DNA of 64,000 bases from NCBI RefSeq assembly GCF_036241575.1, contig NZ_CP108455.1, forward strand, positions 930,001 to 994,000, written 5' to 3'. Position 1 is the stretch's first letter, and each line of letters begins with the position of its first letter. The notes under the pieces are model-generated. The model had not been told where the DNA came from. It did no database searches and worked only from the letters and a program-made list of their open reading frames with translations. Positions 8,884 through 17,533 of this stretch are shown here, one piece after another. This stretch comes from Streptomyces sp. NBC_01267 (GTDB lineage Bacteria > Actinomycetota > Actinomycetes > Streptomycetales > Streptomycetaceae). The position numbers and the translations under genes were made by a program.

Positions 8884-9639
8884 TCAGCCGACGCCCGCGT
8901 TCAGGAAGATGCCGCCGTCGACGACCAGCGTCTGGCCGGTGACCCAGCCCGCCTGGTCGGACGTCAGGAACGCGGCGGCGCCCCCGATGTCCGCGGGCAC
9001 CCCCAGCCTGCCCATCGGATAGGCGGCAGCCGCCTCCGCCTCGCGGCCCTCGTACAGCGCCTCGGCGAATTTGGTCTTCACCACGGCGGGTGCGATGGCA
9101 TTGACCCGTACCGTCGGAGCGAACTCGTGGGCCAGCTGGAGGGTCAGATTGACCATGGCCGCCTTGCTCATGCCGTACGCGCCGATGAACGGCGACGCGG
9201 AGACACCGGCGACCGACGCGATGTTCACGATCGCGCCGCCGTTCTCCTTCTGCCAGGCCTTCCAGGTCTGCTGTGCGAAGCCCAGCGCCGAGATGACGTT
9301 GGTCTCGTACACCTTGCGGGCGACGTTCAGGTCGAGCTCGGCCATCGGGCCGAACACCGGGTTCGTACCGGCGTTGTTGACCAGGAAGTCGACCCGCCCG
9401 AACGCCGCCATCACGCGCTCGACGGCCACCGCCTGGTGTGCCTCGTCGTGCGCCTTGCCGGGGACGCCGATCACCCGGTCGGCGCCGAGCTTCTCCACCG
9501 CCGCGTTGAGCGCGTCCTCGTTGCGTCCGGTGATGCAGACACGGTCGCCGCGCGCGACGAACGCCTCGGCGATTCCGTATCCGATCCCGCGGCTCGCGCC
9601 GGTGACCAGCGCGACCTTCCCGCTGTCCTGTGCAGTCAT
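8884..9639 (-). CDS. Short-chain dehydrogenase/reductase
   Basis: 251 residues with the classical SDR features: TGASRGIG cofactor loop, NNAG, active-site Ser in NIASVAGVS, YGMSK (Tyr and Lys of the triad) and C-terminal GGIFLN. It resembles FabG-like ketoreductases; substrate is not clear. It starts 17 bp after the fabG stop with an AGGGAA site, so the two SDR genes are co-transcribed. Confidence 0.92.
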   Translation of the reverse strand: MTAQDSGKVALVTGASRGIGYGIAEAFVARGDRVCITGRNEDALNAAVEKLGADRVIGVPGKAHDEAHQAVAVERVMAAFGRVDFLVNNAGTNPVFGPMAELDLNVARKVYETNVISALGFAQQTWKAWQKENGGAIVNIASVAGVSASPFIGAYGMSKAAMVNLTLQLAHEFAPTVRVNAIAPAVVKTKFAEALYEGREAEAAAAYPMGRLGVPADIGGAAAFLTSDQAGWVTGQTLVVDGGIFLNAGVG

Positions 9640-9656
9640 GTCTGTTGATTCCCTGT

Positions 9657-10418
9657 TCAGTTGAGCGGTCCGCCGGCGACGTACATGACCTGGCCGGAGA
9701 CGAAGCCCGCGTCGTCACCCGTGAAGAAGGCGATGGCGTTGGCGATGTCCTCGGGCCGGCCGACGCGCTGAACCGGGATCTGGGTGGCCGCGGCTGCCTG
9801 GAACTCCTCGAAGCCCATGCCGACCCGCGCGGCGGTCTGTGCGGTCATCTCGGTGACGATGAAGCCCGGCGCCACGGCGTTGGCGGTGACGCCGAACTTG
9901 CCGAGCTCCTTGGCGAGCGTCTTGGTGAAGCCCTGGAGACCGGCCTTGACCGCGGAGTAGTTGGCCTGGCCGCGGTTGCCCAGCGCGGAGCTGGAGGACA
10001 GGCTGACGATCCGGCCGAACTTGGCGTCCACCATGTGCTTCTGGACCGCCTTGGCCATCAGGAAGGCACCCTTGAGGTGCACGTTCATGACCAGGTCCCA
10101 GTCGGACTCGCTCATCTTGAAGAGCAGGTTGTCGCGCAGTACACCGGCGTTGTTGACGAGGATCGTCGGGGCGCCGAGTTCGGCGACGACCCGCGCCACC
10201 GCGGTCTCGACCTGCGCGCTGTCGGAGACGTCGCAGCTCACGGCGATGACCTTGCCGCCGGCGGAGGTGATCTTCTCGACGGTGTCCTTGCAGGCCGCCT
10301 CGTCGAGGTCGAGTACGGCGACGGCGCGGCCCTCGGCCGCCAGACGTACGGCGGTGGCCGCGCCAATGCCGCGCGCCGCCCCGGTCACGATGGCAACACG
10401 CTGCTCGGTGGTGGACAT
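9657..10418 (-). CDS. fabG: 3-oxoacyl-ACP reductase-like SDR (FabG)
   Basis: 253 residues from ATG at 10418 with GGAGAG upstream. Motifs: VTGAARGIGAAT, CDVSD, LVNNAGVLRDN, SLSSSSALGNRGQANYSAVK (Ser/Tyr/Lys triad) and VAPGFIVTEMT, all typical of FabG. It would reduce 3-oxoacyl thioesters with NADPH. Housekeeping FabG normally sits with other fatty acid synthesis genes, so this copy is probably an accessory reductase in an acyl-CoA pathway. Confidence 0.9.
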   Translation of the reverse strand: MSTTEQRVAIVTGAARGIGAATAVRLAAEGRAVAVLDLDEAACKDTVEKITSAGGKVIAVSCDVSDSAQVETAVARVVAELGAPTILVNNAGVLRDNLLFKMSESDWDLVMNVHLKGAFLMAKAVQKHMVDAKFGRIVSLSSSSALGNRGQANYSAVKAGLQGFTKTLAKELGKFGVTANAVAPGFIVTEMTAQTAARVGMGFEEFQAAAATQIPVQRVGRPEDIANAIAFFTGDDAGFVSGQVMYVAGGPLN

Positions 10419-10455
10419 GGTGGCTCTCCTCGCCCTCGGATCGCGGTCCTCGATC

Positions 10456-10474
10456 GCTGAGCAACCGCTTAGTA
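10456..10474. promoter_or_regulatory. Possible TetR-type operator upstream of fabG-SDR
   Basis: The imperfect palindrome GCTGAGCAACCGCTTAGTA resembles the AGC(N4)GCT-type sites bound by TetR regulators ahead of acyl-CoA and SDR genes in actinobacteria. It lies about 40 bp before the fabG start. No TetR gene is nearby. Confidence 0.35.
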
Positions 10475-10502
10475 CCTCACCGCACGAGACGCTAGAAGGC
10501 CT

Positions 10503-10556
10503 GGCACCCGGTGTCAACGGCACACGGGATCACCGGTGAACGTCACACCGGGTGCC
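10503..10556 (-). terminator. Inverted repeat after the DUF3037 gene
   Basis: GGCACCCGGTGT and its exact complement ACACCGGGTGCC are separated by 30 bp, 7 bp beyond the DUF3037 stop. It probably ends the long minus-strand operon that begins at 17533. Confidence 0.6.
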
Positions 10557-10562
10557 ACCCTC

Positions 10563-10946
10563 TCAGCGCACCAGCAGGTCGAGGAGCCGCTCCACCTCCG
10601 CAGCCGGATCCGCGGTCAGCCCGGTGTGTACGGGGCCGGGCTGTACGACCGTCGAGCGCGGGGCGATCAGCCAGCGGAAACGCCGTCCCGCATCGTCCGG
10701 CGCCGCCTGCCCTGCGGCGTCCCCGCCGTCACAGACACCCTCGACCGCGCGCAGCGCCGCCCGGACTCCGACGACGTCCGCCCGCGGGTCGAGCATCCTC
10801 AGTTTCGCCTCGTCCAGGTGTGTTCGGGCCGCCACGTAGGACTTGGCACGGCAGTAGACGAGCACTCCCGCGTTGAACACCTCACCGCGGTCGACCCGCG
10901 GCATGACCCGCACCAGTGCGTACTCGAAGACATCACGTTCGCTCAT
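10563..10946 (-). CDS. DUF3037 domain protein
   Basis: 127 residues. The start MSERDVFEYALVRVMPRVDRGEVFNAGVLVYC is the DUF3037 signature. The gene overlaps the HipA-like kinase by ATGA (10943-10946), and this pair is recurrent in actinobacteria. The role of DUF3037 is not established; it shows no DNA-binding helix-turn-helix and so does not look like a HipB antitoxin. Confidence 0.85.
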   Translation of the reverse strand: MSERDVFEYALVRVMPRVDRGEVFNAGVLVYCRAKSYVAARTHLDEAKLRMLDPRADVVGVRAALRAVEGVCDGGDAAGQAAPDDAGRRFRWLIAPRSTVVQPGPVHTGLTADPAAEVERLLDLLVR

Positions 10947-11791
10947 CGGGCGTCGCCCTCCTGCCGCGCCGACCGGGGCTGCGGGGCGAGGCGCTCGCTC
11001 AGCCAGCCGGGCGCGCGGGACGGTGCGGTCGCGGTCGGCGGCCCGAGGGTGATCCGGGTGTGGACGGTCGCGGCCCGCTCCAGCAGTACCTCCACATAGG
11101 CCCGGCGCAGCGCGTCGGTGGTGTCGAACCCGGCCTCGTCGGCCAGCCAGGCGTCGGGGACGTCGGCTGCGACCTCGGTGAGGAGTTCCTCGGTGACCAG
11201 GGGCGCGAGGTCGGCGGCTGCGGTGGCGACATCGGGAGCGAAGGACGCCAGGACGTGGTCGGACGCGTCGTACGCCTTGGAACCGTAGTTCTTCGCGGAC
11301 GGCCAGTTGTGGTGCCAGATCATGGTGGCACCGTGGTCGATGAGCCAGAGATCACCGTGCCAGACCAGCATGTTCGGATTGCGCCAGGAACGGTCGACGT
11401 TGTTGATCACAGCGTCGAACCAGACGATCCGCCCGGCTTCCCGCGGGCCCACCTGGTAGGCGAGCGGGTCGAAGCCGAGCGATCCGGGCAGGTAGTCCAT
11501 TCCGAGGTTCAGTCCGCCGCTCGCCTTCAGCAGTTCCTGGACCTCCTGGTCCGGCTCGGAGAGCCCGATGACGGGATCGAGCTGCATCTGCACCAGTTCG
11601 GGGACGCGCAGGCCGAGCCTGCGGCCCAGCTGACCGCAGATGACCTCGGCGACGAGGGTCTTGCGGCCCTGTCCCGCGCCGGTGAACTTCATGACGTACG
11701 TGCCCAGGTCGTCCGCCTCGACGATCCCGGGCAGCGACCCACCCTCCCGGAGAGGCGTGACATAGCGGGTCGCAATGACTTCTTTAAGCAT
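10943..11791 (-). CDS. HipA-like kinase domain protein
   Basis: 282 residues. Kinase elements can be followed: a glycine-rich/phosphate region near YVMKFTGAGQGRKTLVAE, the presumed catalytic loop WFDAVINNVDRSWRNPN and the metal-binding LIDHG. Family HipA proteins are Ser/Thr kinases, classically of aminoacyl-tRNA synthetases; the target here is unknown. The start lies 9 bp after the stop of the FAD-dependent dehydrogenase gene and has no clear ribosome site. TATAGC 8 bp before the ATG hints at a leaderless start or at read-through from the upstream operon. Confidence 0.82.
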   Translation of the reverse strand: MLKEVIATRYVTPLREGGSLPGIVEADDLGTYVMKFTGAGQGRKTLVAEVICGQLGRRLGLRVPELVQMQLDPVIGLSEPDQEVQELLKASGGLNLGMDYLPGSLGFDPLAYQVGPREAGRIVWFDAVINNVDRSWRNPNMLVWHGDLWLIDHGATMIWHHNWPSAKNYGSKAYDASDHVLASFAPDVATAAADLAPLVTEELLTEVAADVPDAWLADEAGFDTTDALRRAYVEVLLERAATVHTRITLGPPTATAPSRAPGWLSERLAPQPRSARQEGDAR

Positions 11792-11800
11792 TTTCCCAGG

Positions 11801-13378
11801 CTATACAGGTTGCTCCCCAGCGATCCACGGACCGTCGTCCGGCCGGGGTTCCCCGTCGGCCTGTCCGGCCGTCACGGCCTCGGCGAGGGCCGCGAGTTCG
11901 CCGAGGCGCACCGGGACCGCGGGGGTACGGCCGGAGAGCGGGCGCAGGTCGTCCGCGGTGACCGTGCGGCCACCGAGGCAGGCCGCGATGCCCGCGGTCG
12001 CGTATCCGCAGATCCTGCCCTGGCACCAGCCCATACCCGGCCGCGCCAGCATCTTCAGGGTGCGCGCGTCGGTCGCGCCCAGGTCGTCGTGGGCATGGCG
12101 CAGGTCGCCGTAGGTGGCCTCCTCGCAGCGGCACACCACGGTCGAGTCCGACAGCCACCGCGGCCAGGCGGCCGGCACGGGGTAGGTGCGGTGCATGGCG
12201 GCGGCGAACCGCCGCGCCCGCCGGATGCGGCCCTGGAGGCGGCGGATACCGGCCACGGGACCTGCTGCCTTGCCGGAGCCCGGGGCCGTACCCGAACCTG
12301 CCGTCGTACCGGACCGCCCGCGGCCGAGCGAGGCGGCCAGCGCGAGGGCGCTCAGCCGCCCCTCGCTGACGGACAGGGCGGCGCCGCCCACGCCGGTGGC
12401 CTCGCCGGCCACGTACACGCCGTCGACGCTGCTGCGCTGCAGCGCGTCGACCGTCACGACGAGCGAGCCGTCGAGGTCCTGCCGGGTCGCCGCGCCGAGC
12501 ATGAGCGGGAGTTCGAGCGAGGGGGTGAACCCCCAGCCGAGGGCCACCAGGTCGGCGGCGATCTCCCGTTCGGGTCCGGCCGGCCGGCCCTGGCGGTCCA
12601 CCTTCGCGATCCGCGCGGCCTCGACCTTGCCGTCGCCGAGGATCGCGCGGACGACGGTCCTGGTCCGGTACGGGATGCGGTGCCGGGCGAGCACCGCGGC
12701 GTACTGCGCGGCCTCGACTCCCTTGCCGGGGGCGGAGACCGTGCCGACCGGGTCGCGCAGCCAGCCGAGCGTGGCGTTGGCCTCGACGACCGCGGCGACC
12801 TGCGCGCCGGCGCGCGCGAGCCCGGCGGCCACCGGCAGCAGGAAGGGGCCGGTGCCACCGACCACGATGCACCGGCCGGCGAGCGTGCGGTGGCCCTTGA
12901 GCAGTGCCTGGACGCCGCCGACGGCCATGGCGCCGGGCAGCTCCCAGCCGGGCACGGGCAGTTGGCGGTCGTATCCGCCGGGGCACAGGATCAGCGCGCG
13001 GGCCTCGACGGGATCGGCGGCGGGGCCGTCGGGGTCTGCGTTCCGGTCCGGCACGGTGGGCGTGACGCGTAGGGCGAACGTCCCGTCGCTGCCCCGGGTG
13101 GCGAGCCACACCTGGTGGCCGGGCAGGTAGCGGACGCGCCCGGCGGCGCTCAGGGCGTACAGCCGGTCGCGCAGGCCGGTGAAGGTGGGCAGGCCGTGGT
13201 GGCCGCGGTGGTCCTCCGGGCGAGCGTGGTCCTCGTCGAAGTGCCGCCAGAACTGGCCGCCGGGCTGCCCGGCAGCGTCCACCAGGACCGCGTCGAGCCC
13301 CGCCTCCGCCGCCTCGACGGCTGCCGCGAGTCCGGCCGGCCCGGCCCCGACCACGATCACGTCATGCGTGTGTGCCAT
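11801..13378 (-). CDS. FAD-dependent subunit of D-hydroxyproline-type dehydrogenase (large, Fe-S ligating)
   Basis: 525 residues. N-terminal FAD motif VIVVGAGPAGLAAAVEA, a second dinucleotide fold CIVVGGTGPFLLPVAAGLA, GVYVAGEATGVGG, and a C-terminal Cys cluster CRCEE...GWCQGRICG. This is the architecture of the alpha-type subunits of opine oxidase, HcnB and bacterial D-hydroxyproline dehydrogenase. It would accept electrons from oxidation of cis-4-hydroxy-D-proline and pass them through the neighbouring 2Fe-2S subunit. ATG 13378 has GGAGG 6 bp upstream and overlaps the end of the 2Fe-2S gene by 17 bp. Confidence 0.85.
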   Translation of the reverse strand: MAHTHDVIVVGAGPAGLAAAVEAAEAGLDAVLVDAAGQPGGQFWRHFDEDHARPEDHRGHHGLPTFTGLRDRLYALSAAGRVRYLPGHQVWLATRGSDGTFALRVTPTVPDRNADPDGPAADPVEARALILCPGGYDRQLPVPGWELPGAMAVGGVQALLKGHRTLAGRCIVVGGTGPFLLPVAAGLARAGAQVAAVVEANATLGWLRDPVGTVSAPGKGVEAAQYAAVLARHRIPYRTRTVVRAILGDGKVEAARIAKVDRQGRPAGPEREIAADLVALGWGFTPSLELPLMLGAATRQDLDGSLVVTVDALQRSSVDGVYVAGEATGVGGAALSVSEGRLSALALAASLGRGRSGTTAGSGTAPGSGKAAGPVAGIRRLQGRIRRARRFAAAMHRTYPVPAAWPRWLSDSTVVCRCEEATYGDLRHAHDDLGATDARTLKMLARPGMGWCQGRICGYATAGIAACLGGRTVTADDLRPLSGRTPAVPVRLGELAALAEAVTAGQADGEPRPDDGPWIAGEQPV

Positions 13379-13742
13379 CGCTGTCCTCCTCGGTGTGCTG
13401 GGCGGCACGGCCGTCGTCGCGGGTGTCCTGCGCGCCGCCGGACTCCGGATCGCCGTCGCCCTCCGGCACGTCCCCTGGCTCCGCCGCGCCGCCGCTCTCC
13501 CACGCGTCCCCCAGCCGCATGCCGTCGGCCGCGGGGACCAGGCAGGCGCGCTCGGCGCGCGCGCCGTCGATGGTGATCAGGCAGTCGAAGCAGACGCCGA
13601 TGCCGCAGAACAGTCCGCGCGGCAGGCCCTGTCTGCGGGTGGTGCGCCACTCGGTGATCCCGGCGGCGACCAGGGCCGCGGCGACGCTCTGGCCGGGCTC
13701 GGCGGGGACTCCGGTGCCGCGGAAGGTCATCCGGTAGGTCAT
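13362..13742 (-). CDS. 2Fe-2S subunit of D-hydroxyproline-type dehydrogenase
   Basis: 126 residues. The ferredoxin-like core MTFRGTGVPAEPGQSVAAAL...GLFCGIGVCFDCLITIDG...RAC carries the four cysteines of a 2Fe-2S cluster (C-x4-C-x2-C then C). The C-terminal 50 residues are acidic and of low complexity, longer than usual for this small subunit. It sits between the two flavoprotein subunits and overlaps both genes, ATGA at 13739-13742 with the upstream one. Confidence 0.85.
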   Translation of the reverse strand: MTYRMTFRGTGVPAEPGQSVAAALVAAGITEWRTTRRQGLPRGLFCGIGVCFDCLITIDGARAERACLVPAADGMRLGDAWESGGAAEPGDVPEGDGDPESGGAQDTRDDGRAAQHTEEDSDGTHA

Positions 13743-14956
13743 GGGGAGACTCCCTCGGCAAGATCCTCGTGCCGGTCGGGGAAGCGGTCGGGGGCGAACG
13801 GCGCCAGGTCGAGGCCCGGCTGCTCGCCGGTCATGGCCTGGGCGATCAACTTGCCGGTGCCGGCGGCCAGTCCGATGCCGGCGCCCTCGTGACCGCAGGC
13901 GTGCCACAGGCCGGGGGCCCGCGGATCGGGGCCGATGACGGGCAGGTGGTCGGGGCAGTACGGGCGGAAGCCGTGGTAGGTGCGCATCAGCCGCACCTGC
14001 CGCAGCATCGGGAACAACGCGACGGCCTTGGCCGCGAGCATGCTGATCGCCTGCACGGACACCGTGCGGTCGAAGCCGACCCGCTCGCGGGAGGCGCCGA
14101 TGAGGATCGTTCCGCTGTCGGTGCCCTCCACCACCGGCGAGGTCTGCAGGGCCGCGTCGGAGCTGGCGACGTCGCCGACGTACTCGGCGGCGTACACCTT
14201 GTGCCGGACGGTGCGCGGCGGCATGGGTTCGGTGACGAGCACGAAGCCCCGCCGGGGGTGGACCGGGACGGACACCCGGGCCAGGGCCGCGACCTCGCCG
14301 GCCCAGGTGCCCGCCGCGTTGAGCACGGCGGCGGCGGGGATGTCGCCCGCGCTGGTGCGGACCCCGGTGACCCGGTCCCCGCTGCGCAGGAAGCCGGTCA
14401 CCTCGGTGCCGGTGTGCACGTGCGCGCCGCTGTCCCGGGCGAGGCGCAGCAGGTGGGCGACCACCAGCATCGGCTGCACCTGCGCGTCCTGCGGGTAGAA
14501 CGCGGCCCCGGCCAGGTCCTTCGCCAGGTGCGGCTCGTAGTCGTGCAGCCGGTCCTGGCCGACGTCCTGGACCTCGACCCCGCTCGCGCGCTGGTGGACG
14601 CTCAACTCCCGCAGTGCGGCGAAACTTTGCGCGGTCGCGGCGACGACGAGGCCGCCCTTGGACTCGAACTCCCAGCGGCCGGCGTGCTCGGCGAGGTCCT
14701 CCCGCCAGACGGCCTGCGAGTACAGCGCGAGGTCGAGTTCGGGACCGGGCTCCTTGTCGGACACCAGCAGGTTGCCCTCCCCCGCGCTGGACGTGCCGCC
14801 GGCGATGGCGCCGCGCTCGACGACGACCACCCGCCGGCCGGCGAGCGCCGCGAAGTACGCGGCTGCCGCACCGACGACGCCCGCGCCGATGATCACCAGG
14901 TCCGCGCTCCCGCCGCCCGCGGGCCCCGGGCCGACGCCGCGCAGCGCCGTGCTCAC
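13739..14956 (-). CDS. DadA-like FAD-dependent subunit of D-hydroxyproline-type dehydrogenase
   Basis: 405 residues from GTG 14956, preceded by CCGGAGGAG and overlapping the GntR stop as GTGA. DAO-family features: DLVIIGAGVVGAAAAYFAALAGRRVVVVE, the glycine-rich loop GGTSSAGEGN, and the C-terminal GLWHACGHEGAGIGLAAGTGKL that closes the FAD site. D-amino-acid oxidation is the usual activity. Gene order DadA-like, 2Fe-2S, large FAD subunit next to a hydroxyproline epimerase supports a heteromeric D-hydroxyproline dehydrogenase at the membrane. Confidence 0.87.
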   Translation of the reverse strand: MSTALRGVGPGPAGGGSADLVIIGAGVVGAAAAYFAALAGRRVVVVERGAIAGGTSSAGEGNLLVSDKEPGPELDLALYSQAVWREDLAEHAGRWEFESKGGLVVAATAQSFAALRELSVHQRASGVEVQDVGQDRLHDYEPHLAKDLAGAAFYPQDAQVQPMLVVAHLLRLARDSGAHVHTGTEVTGFLRSGDRVTGVRTSAGDIPAAAVLNAAGTWAGEVAALARVSVPVHPRRGFVLVTEPMPPRTVRHKVYAAEYVGDVASSDAALQTSPVVEGTDSGTILIGASRERVGFDRTVSVQAISMLAAKAVALFPMLRQVRLMRTYHGFRPYCPDHLPVIGPDPRAPGLWHACGHEGAGIGLAAGTGKLIAQAMTGEQPGLDLAPFAPDRFPDRHEDLAEGVSP

Positions 14957-15633
14957 GACTCCTCCGGGCCGCTCGCCCACAGGCCGCGGACATGGCCGAT
15001 ATGACGATGCATCAGTTTCTCGGCGGCCTGCGCGTCACGGCGCTCGATGAGGTCCATCAGCTCGTGGTGCTCGGCTGCCGAGTGGCCCAGTCGGCCGCTG
15101 TGCAGCAGTGGGGCCAGGCCCAGCAGCCGGGTCTGGGTGCGCAGTTCGGACACGACGTCCACCAGCTGCCGGTTGCCGCTGTAGCCGAGCAGGGTCAGGT
15201 GGAAGACGTGGTCCGCCCCTACGTAGCCGACCAGGTCACCGCGTTCGACCGCGTCCACGATGGCCTGCGCCAGTGCCCGCAGGGTCGGGAAGTCCTCCTC
15301 CGGGATGACGGGCACGCAGGCGCGCACCGTCGGCGGCTCGATGAGCAGGCGCACCGCGGCGAGGTTGTCCAGGTCCTGATCCGAGACCTCGGTGATCCGG
15401 AAGCCCTTGTTGGGCTGGGCGACGACCAGGCCCTCCTTGGCCAGGTCGAGCATGGCCTCCCTGACCGGCGTGGGCGAGACGCCGAACCTCGCGCCGAGGG
15501 TGGGCGCGGAGTAGACCACGCCCGGTTCCAGCTCGCCGGAGATGATCGCGGCCCGCAGCGCGTCCCGGACCCGCTCGCGCAGCGTCTGCCGCTGGCCCAG
15601 GCTCTGCAGGTGGGAGGTGGAGGGCACGTTCAC
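14953..15633 (-). CDS. GntR/FadR-family (FCD) transcriptional regulator
   Basis: 226 residues. N-terminal winged helix (LRERVRDALRAAIISGELEPG, FGVSPTPVREAMLDLAKEGLV) and C-terminal all-helical FCD ligand domain with metal-type histidines (HVFHLTLLG, HHELMDLIERRD, MHRHIGHV). It lies inside the hydroxyproline operon, coupled to the epimerase by GTGA overlap at 15630-15633, so it probably represses its own operon until hydroxyproline or an intermediate binds. An in-frame GTG at 15627 is an alternative start. Confidence 0.92.
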   Translation of the reverse strand: MNVPSTSHLQSLGQRQTLRERVRDALRAAIISGELEPGVVYSAPTLGARFGVSPTPVREAMLDLAKEGLVVAQPNKGFRITEVSDQDLDNLAAVRLLIEPPTVRACVPVIPEEDFPTLRALAQAIVDAVERGDLVGYVGADHVFHLTLLGYSGNRQLVDVVSELRTQTRLLGLAPLLHSGRLGHSAAEHHELMDLIERRDAQAAEKLMHRHIGHVRGLWASGPEES

Positions 15634-16631
15634 AGCAGGAACCCCGCAGGGAAGGGGTCGCTCGGGTCGAGCTGGAACTGCGAGGTCCCGGTGACCCAGG
15701 CGCGGCCGGTGATGGAGGGCAGCACCGCGGCGTGCGGCCCCACGGTGGTCTCGCCGAGAAGGCGTCCGGTGAACCGGGTGCCGATGAAGGACTCGTTCAC
15801 GAACTCCTGCCCGACGGCGAGTTCACCGCGGGCGTGGAGCTGCGCCATCCGCGCACTGGTGCCGGTGCCGCACGGCGAGCGGTCGAACCACCCCGGGTGG
15901 ATGGCCATGGCGTGCCGCGACAGCTGGGCGGTCGACCCGGGTGCCTTGAGGTAGACGTGGTGGCAGCCGACGATGTCGTCGCGCTCGGGGTGGACGGGCG
16001 GATCCGCGGCGTTCACGGCGTCCATCACCGCCAGTCCCGCGGACAGCAGGTCGCCGGCCCGGGACCGGTCGAACGGCAGCCCGAGATCGGCGAGTTCGAC
16101 GATCGCGTAGAAGTTGCCGCCGAAGGCGAGGTCGTAACGCACCTCACCGTACCCGGGCACCTCGACGCCGGCGTCCAGTGCGTGGGCGTAGGACGGCACG
16201 TTGGCGAGGGTGACGGAGGTGGCCGCGCCGTCCTCGACCGCCACCGAGGCGACGACGAGTCCGGCGGGGGTGTCCAGCCGGATGGTGGTGACCGGCTCGG
16301 TGACCTGCACCATCCCGGTCTCGACCAGGACGGTGGCCACGCCGATCGCACCGTGGCCGCACATCGGCAGCAGACCGGACACCTCGATGAACAGCACGCC
16401 GAAGTCGGCGTCCGGGTGCGTCGGCGGCTGCAGGATCGCGCCGCTCATCGCACCGTGTCCGCGCGGCTCGTACATCAGCAGTGTGCGGACGTCGTCGCTG
16501 TTCTCCATGAACCAGCGCCTGCGCTCGGCCATCGTGGCGCCGGGCATGGTGCCCACACCGCCGACGACGACCCGGGTGGGCATGCCCTCGGTGTGCGAGT
16601 CGACGGCGTGGAAGGTGCGGCGGGACCTCAC
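15630..16631 (-). CDS. 4-hydroxyproline epimerase (proline racemase family)
   Basis: 333 residues from GTG 16631, which overlaps the upstream TGA. Both catalytic cysteines are present: Cys91 in MCGHGAIG and Cys254 in DRSPCGTGTSA. This excludes trans-3-hydroxyproline dehydratase, which has Thr at the second position. The enzyme is expected to interconvert trans-4-hydroxy-L-proline and cis-4-hydroxy-D-proline; its neighbours catalyse the next two steps of the pathway, which makes this more likely than plain proline racemase. Confidence 0.88.
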   Translation of the reverse strand: MRSRRTFHAVDSHTEGMPTRVVVGGVGTMPGATMAERRRWFMENSDDVRTLLMYEPRGHGAMSGAILQPPTHPDADFGVLFIEVSGLLPMCGHGAIGVATVLVETGMVQVTEPVTTIRLDTPAGLVVASVAVEDGAATSVTLANVPSYAHALDAGVEVPGYGEVRYDLAFGGNFYAIVELADLGLPFDRSRAGDLLSAGLAVMDAVNAADPPVHPERDDIVGCHHVYLKAPGSTAQLSRHAMAIHPGWFDRSPCGTGTSARMAQLHARGELAVGQEFVNESFIGTRFTGRLLGETTVGPHAAVLPSITGRAWVTGTSQFQLDPSDPFPAGFLL

Positions 16632-17533
16632 TTGTATCCCTTGGCGAGGACTGCCTCGGTGTCGGCGGTGATCCGGGCGGTCCACTCGGGCGACAGCGGC
16701 AGCCGCGGCGGCCGGCAGGCGCCGCCCTTGAGCCCGGCGATGTCCATCGACAGCTTGATGGACTGCACGAACTCGGTCTTGGAGTCCCAGCGCAGCAGCG
16801 GGTGCAGGTCGCGGTAGACGGGCAGCGCGCGGGCCAGGTCGGCCGGGTCGCCGGAGGTGGCCAGCCGGTACAGCTCGACGGTGCTGCGCGGGATCATGTT
16901 CGGGTAGCCGGCGATCCAGCCGACGGCACCCGCCATGCCGAGTTCGAGCAGTACGTCGTCGGCGCCGACGAGGAGGTCGAGGCCCGGCGCCAGCTCACCG
17001 ATCTGGTAGGCCCGGCGGACGTCTCCGGTGAACTCCTTGACGCCGACGATCGTGCCCTCCTGGAAGAGCTCGGCGAGCAGTTCGGGGGTGAGGTCGACCT
17101 TGGTGTCGATCGGGTTGTTGTAGGCCACGACCGGCAGCCCGACCTTGGCGACCTCGCGGTAGTGCTCCACGACCGCCGCCCGCTCCGCCCGGTAGGCGTT
17201 GGGCGGCAGCAGCAGCAGCGAGGTGGCGCCGGCCTCGGCGGCCTGCTCGGCCCAGCGGCGGGCCTCGAAGGCACCGTACGCGGCCACGCCGGGCATCACG
17301 CCGAAGCCGTCGGGGGCGGCCTGGACTGCGGTCTCGACGACGCGGGCACGCTCCTCGACGGTCAGCGTCTGGTACTCGCCCAACGAGCCGTTGGGCGTCA
17401 CGCCGTCACAGCCGCCGGCGGCCAGGAAGCGGACGTGCTCGGCGAAGGCGTCGTAGTCGACCGACAGATCATCGCGGAACGGGAGGGGCGTGGCGACGTG
17501 GACTCCGTGCCAGGGCCTCGCGGAGTTGGTCAT
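16628..17533 (-). CDS. DapA-family lyase, probable 1-pyrroline-4-hydroxy-2-carboxylate deaminase
   Basis: 301 residues, (beta/alpha)8 aldolase fold of the DHDPS family. The Schiff-base lysine is Lys166 in GVKEFTGD and the conserved tyrosine is Tyr138 in AYNNP. The phosphate/carboxylate loop region reads TPNGSLGEY rather than the GTTGE of true dihydrodipicolinate synthase. In hydroxyproline clusters this family deaminates and dehydrates 1-pyrroline-4-hydroxy-2-carboxylate to alpha-ketoglutarate semialdehyde. It is the first gene of the operon, with AAGGAG 7 bp before the ATG. Confidence 0.85.
   Translation of the reverse strand: MTNSARPWHGVHVATPLPFRDDLSVDYDAFAEHVRFLAAGGCDGVTPNGSLGEYQTLTVEERARVVETAVQAAPDGFGVMPGVAAYGAFEARRWAEQAAEAGATSLLLLPPNAYRAERAAVVEHYREVAKVGLPVVAYNNPIDTKVDLTPELLAELFQEGTIVGVKEFTGDVRRAYQIGELAPGLDLLVGADDVLLELGMAGAVGWIAGYPNMIPRSTVELYRLATSGDPADLARALPVYRDLHPLLRWDSKTEFVQSIKLSMDIAGLKGGACRPPRLPLSPEWTARITADTEAVLAKGYK

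Noticed and set aside
10563..11791. HipBA toxin-antitoxin system
   Set aside because: The partner is DUF3037, not a HipB-like helix-turn-helix protein, and toxicity cannot be inferred from the sequence.
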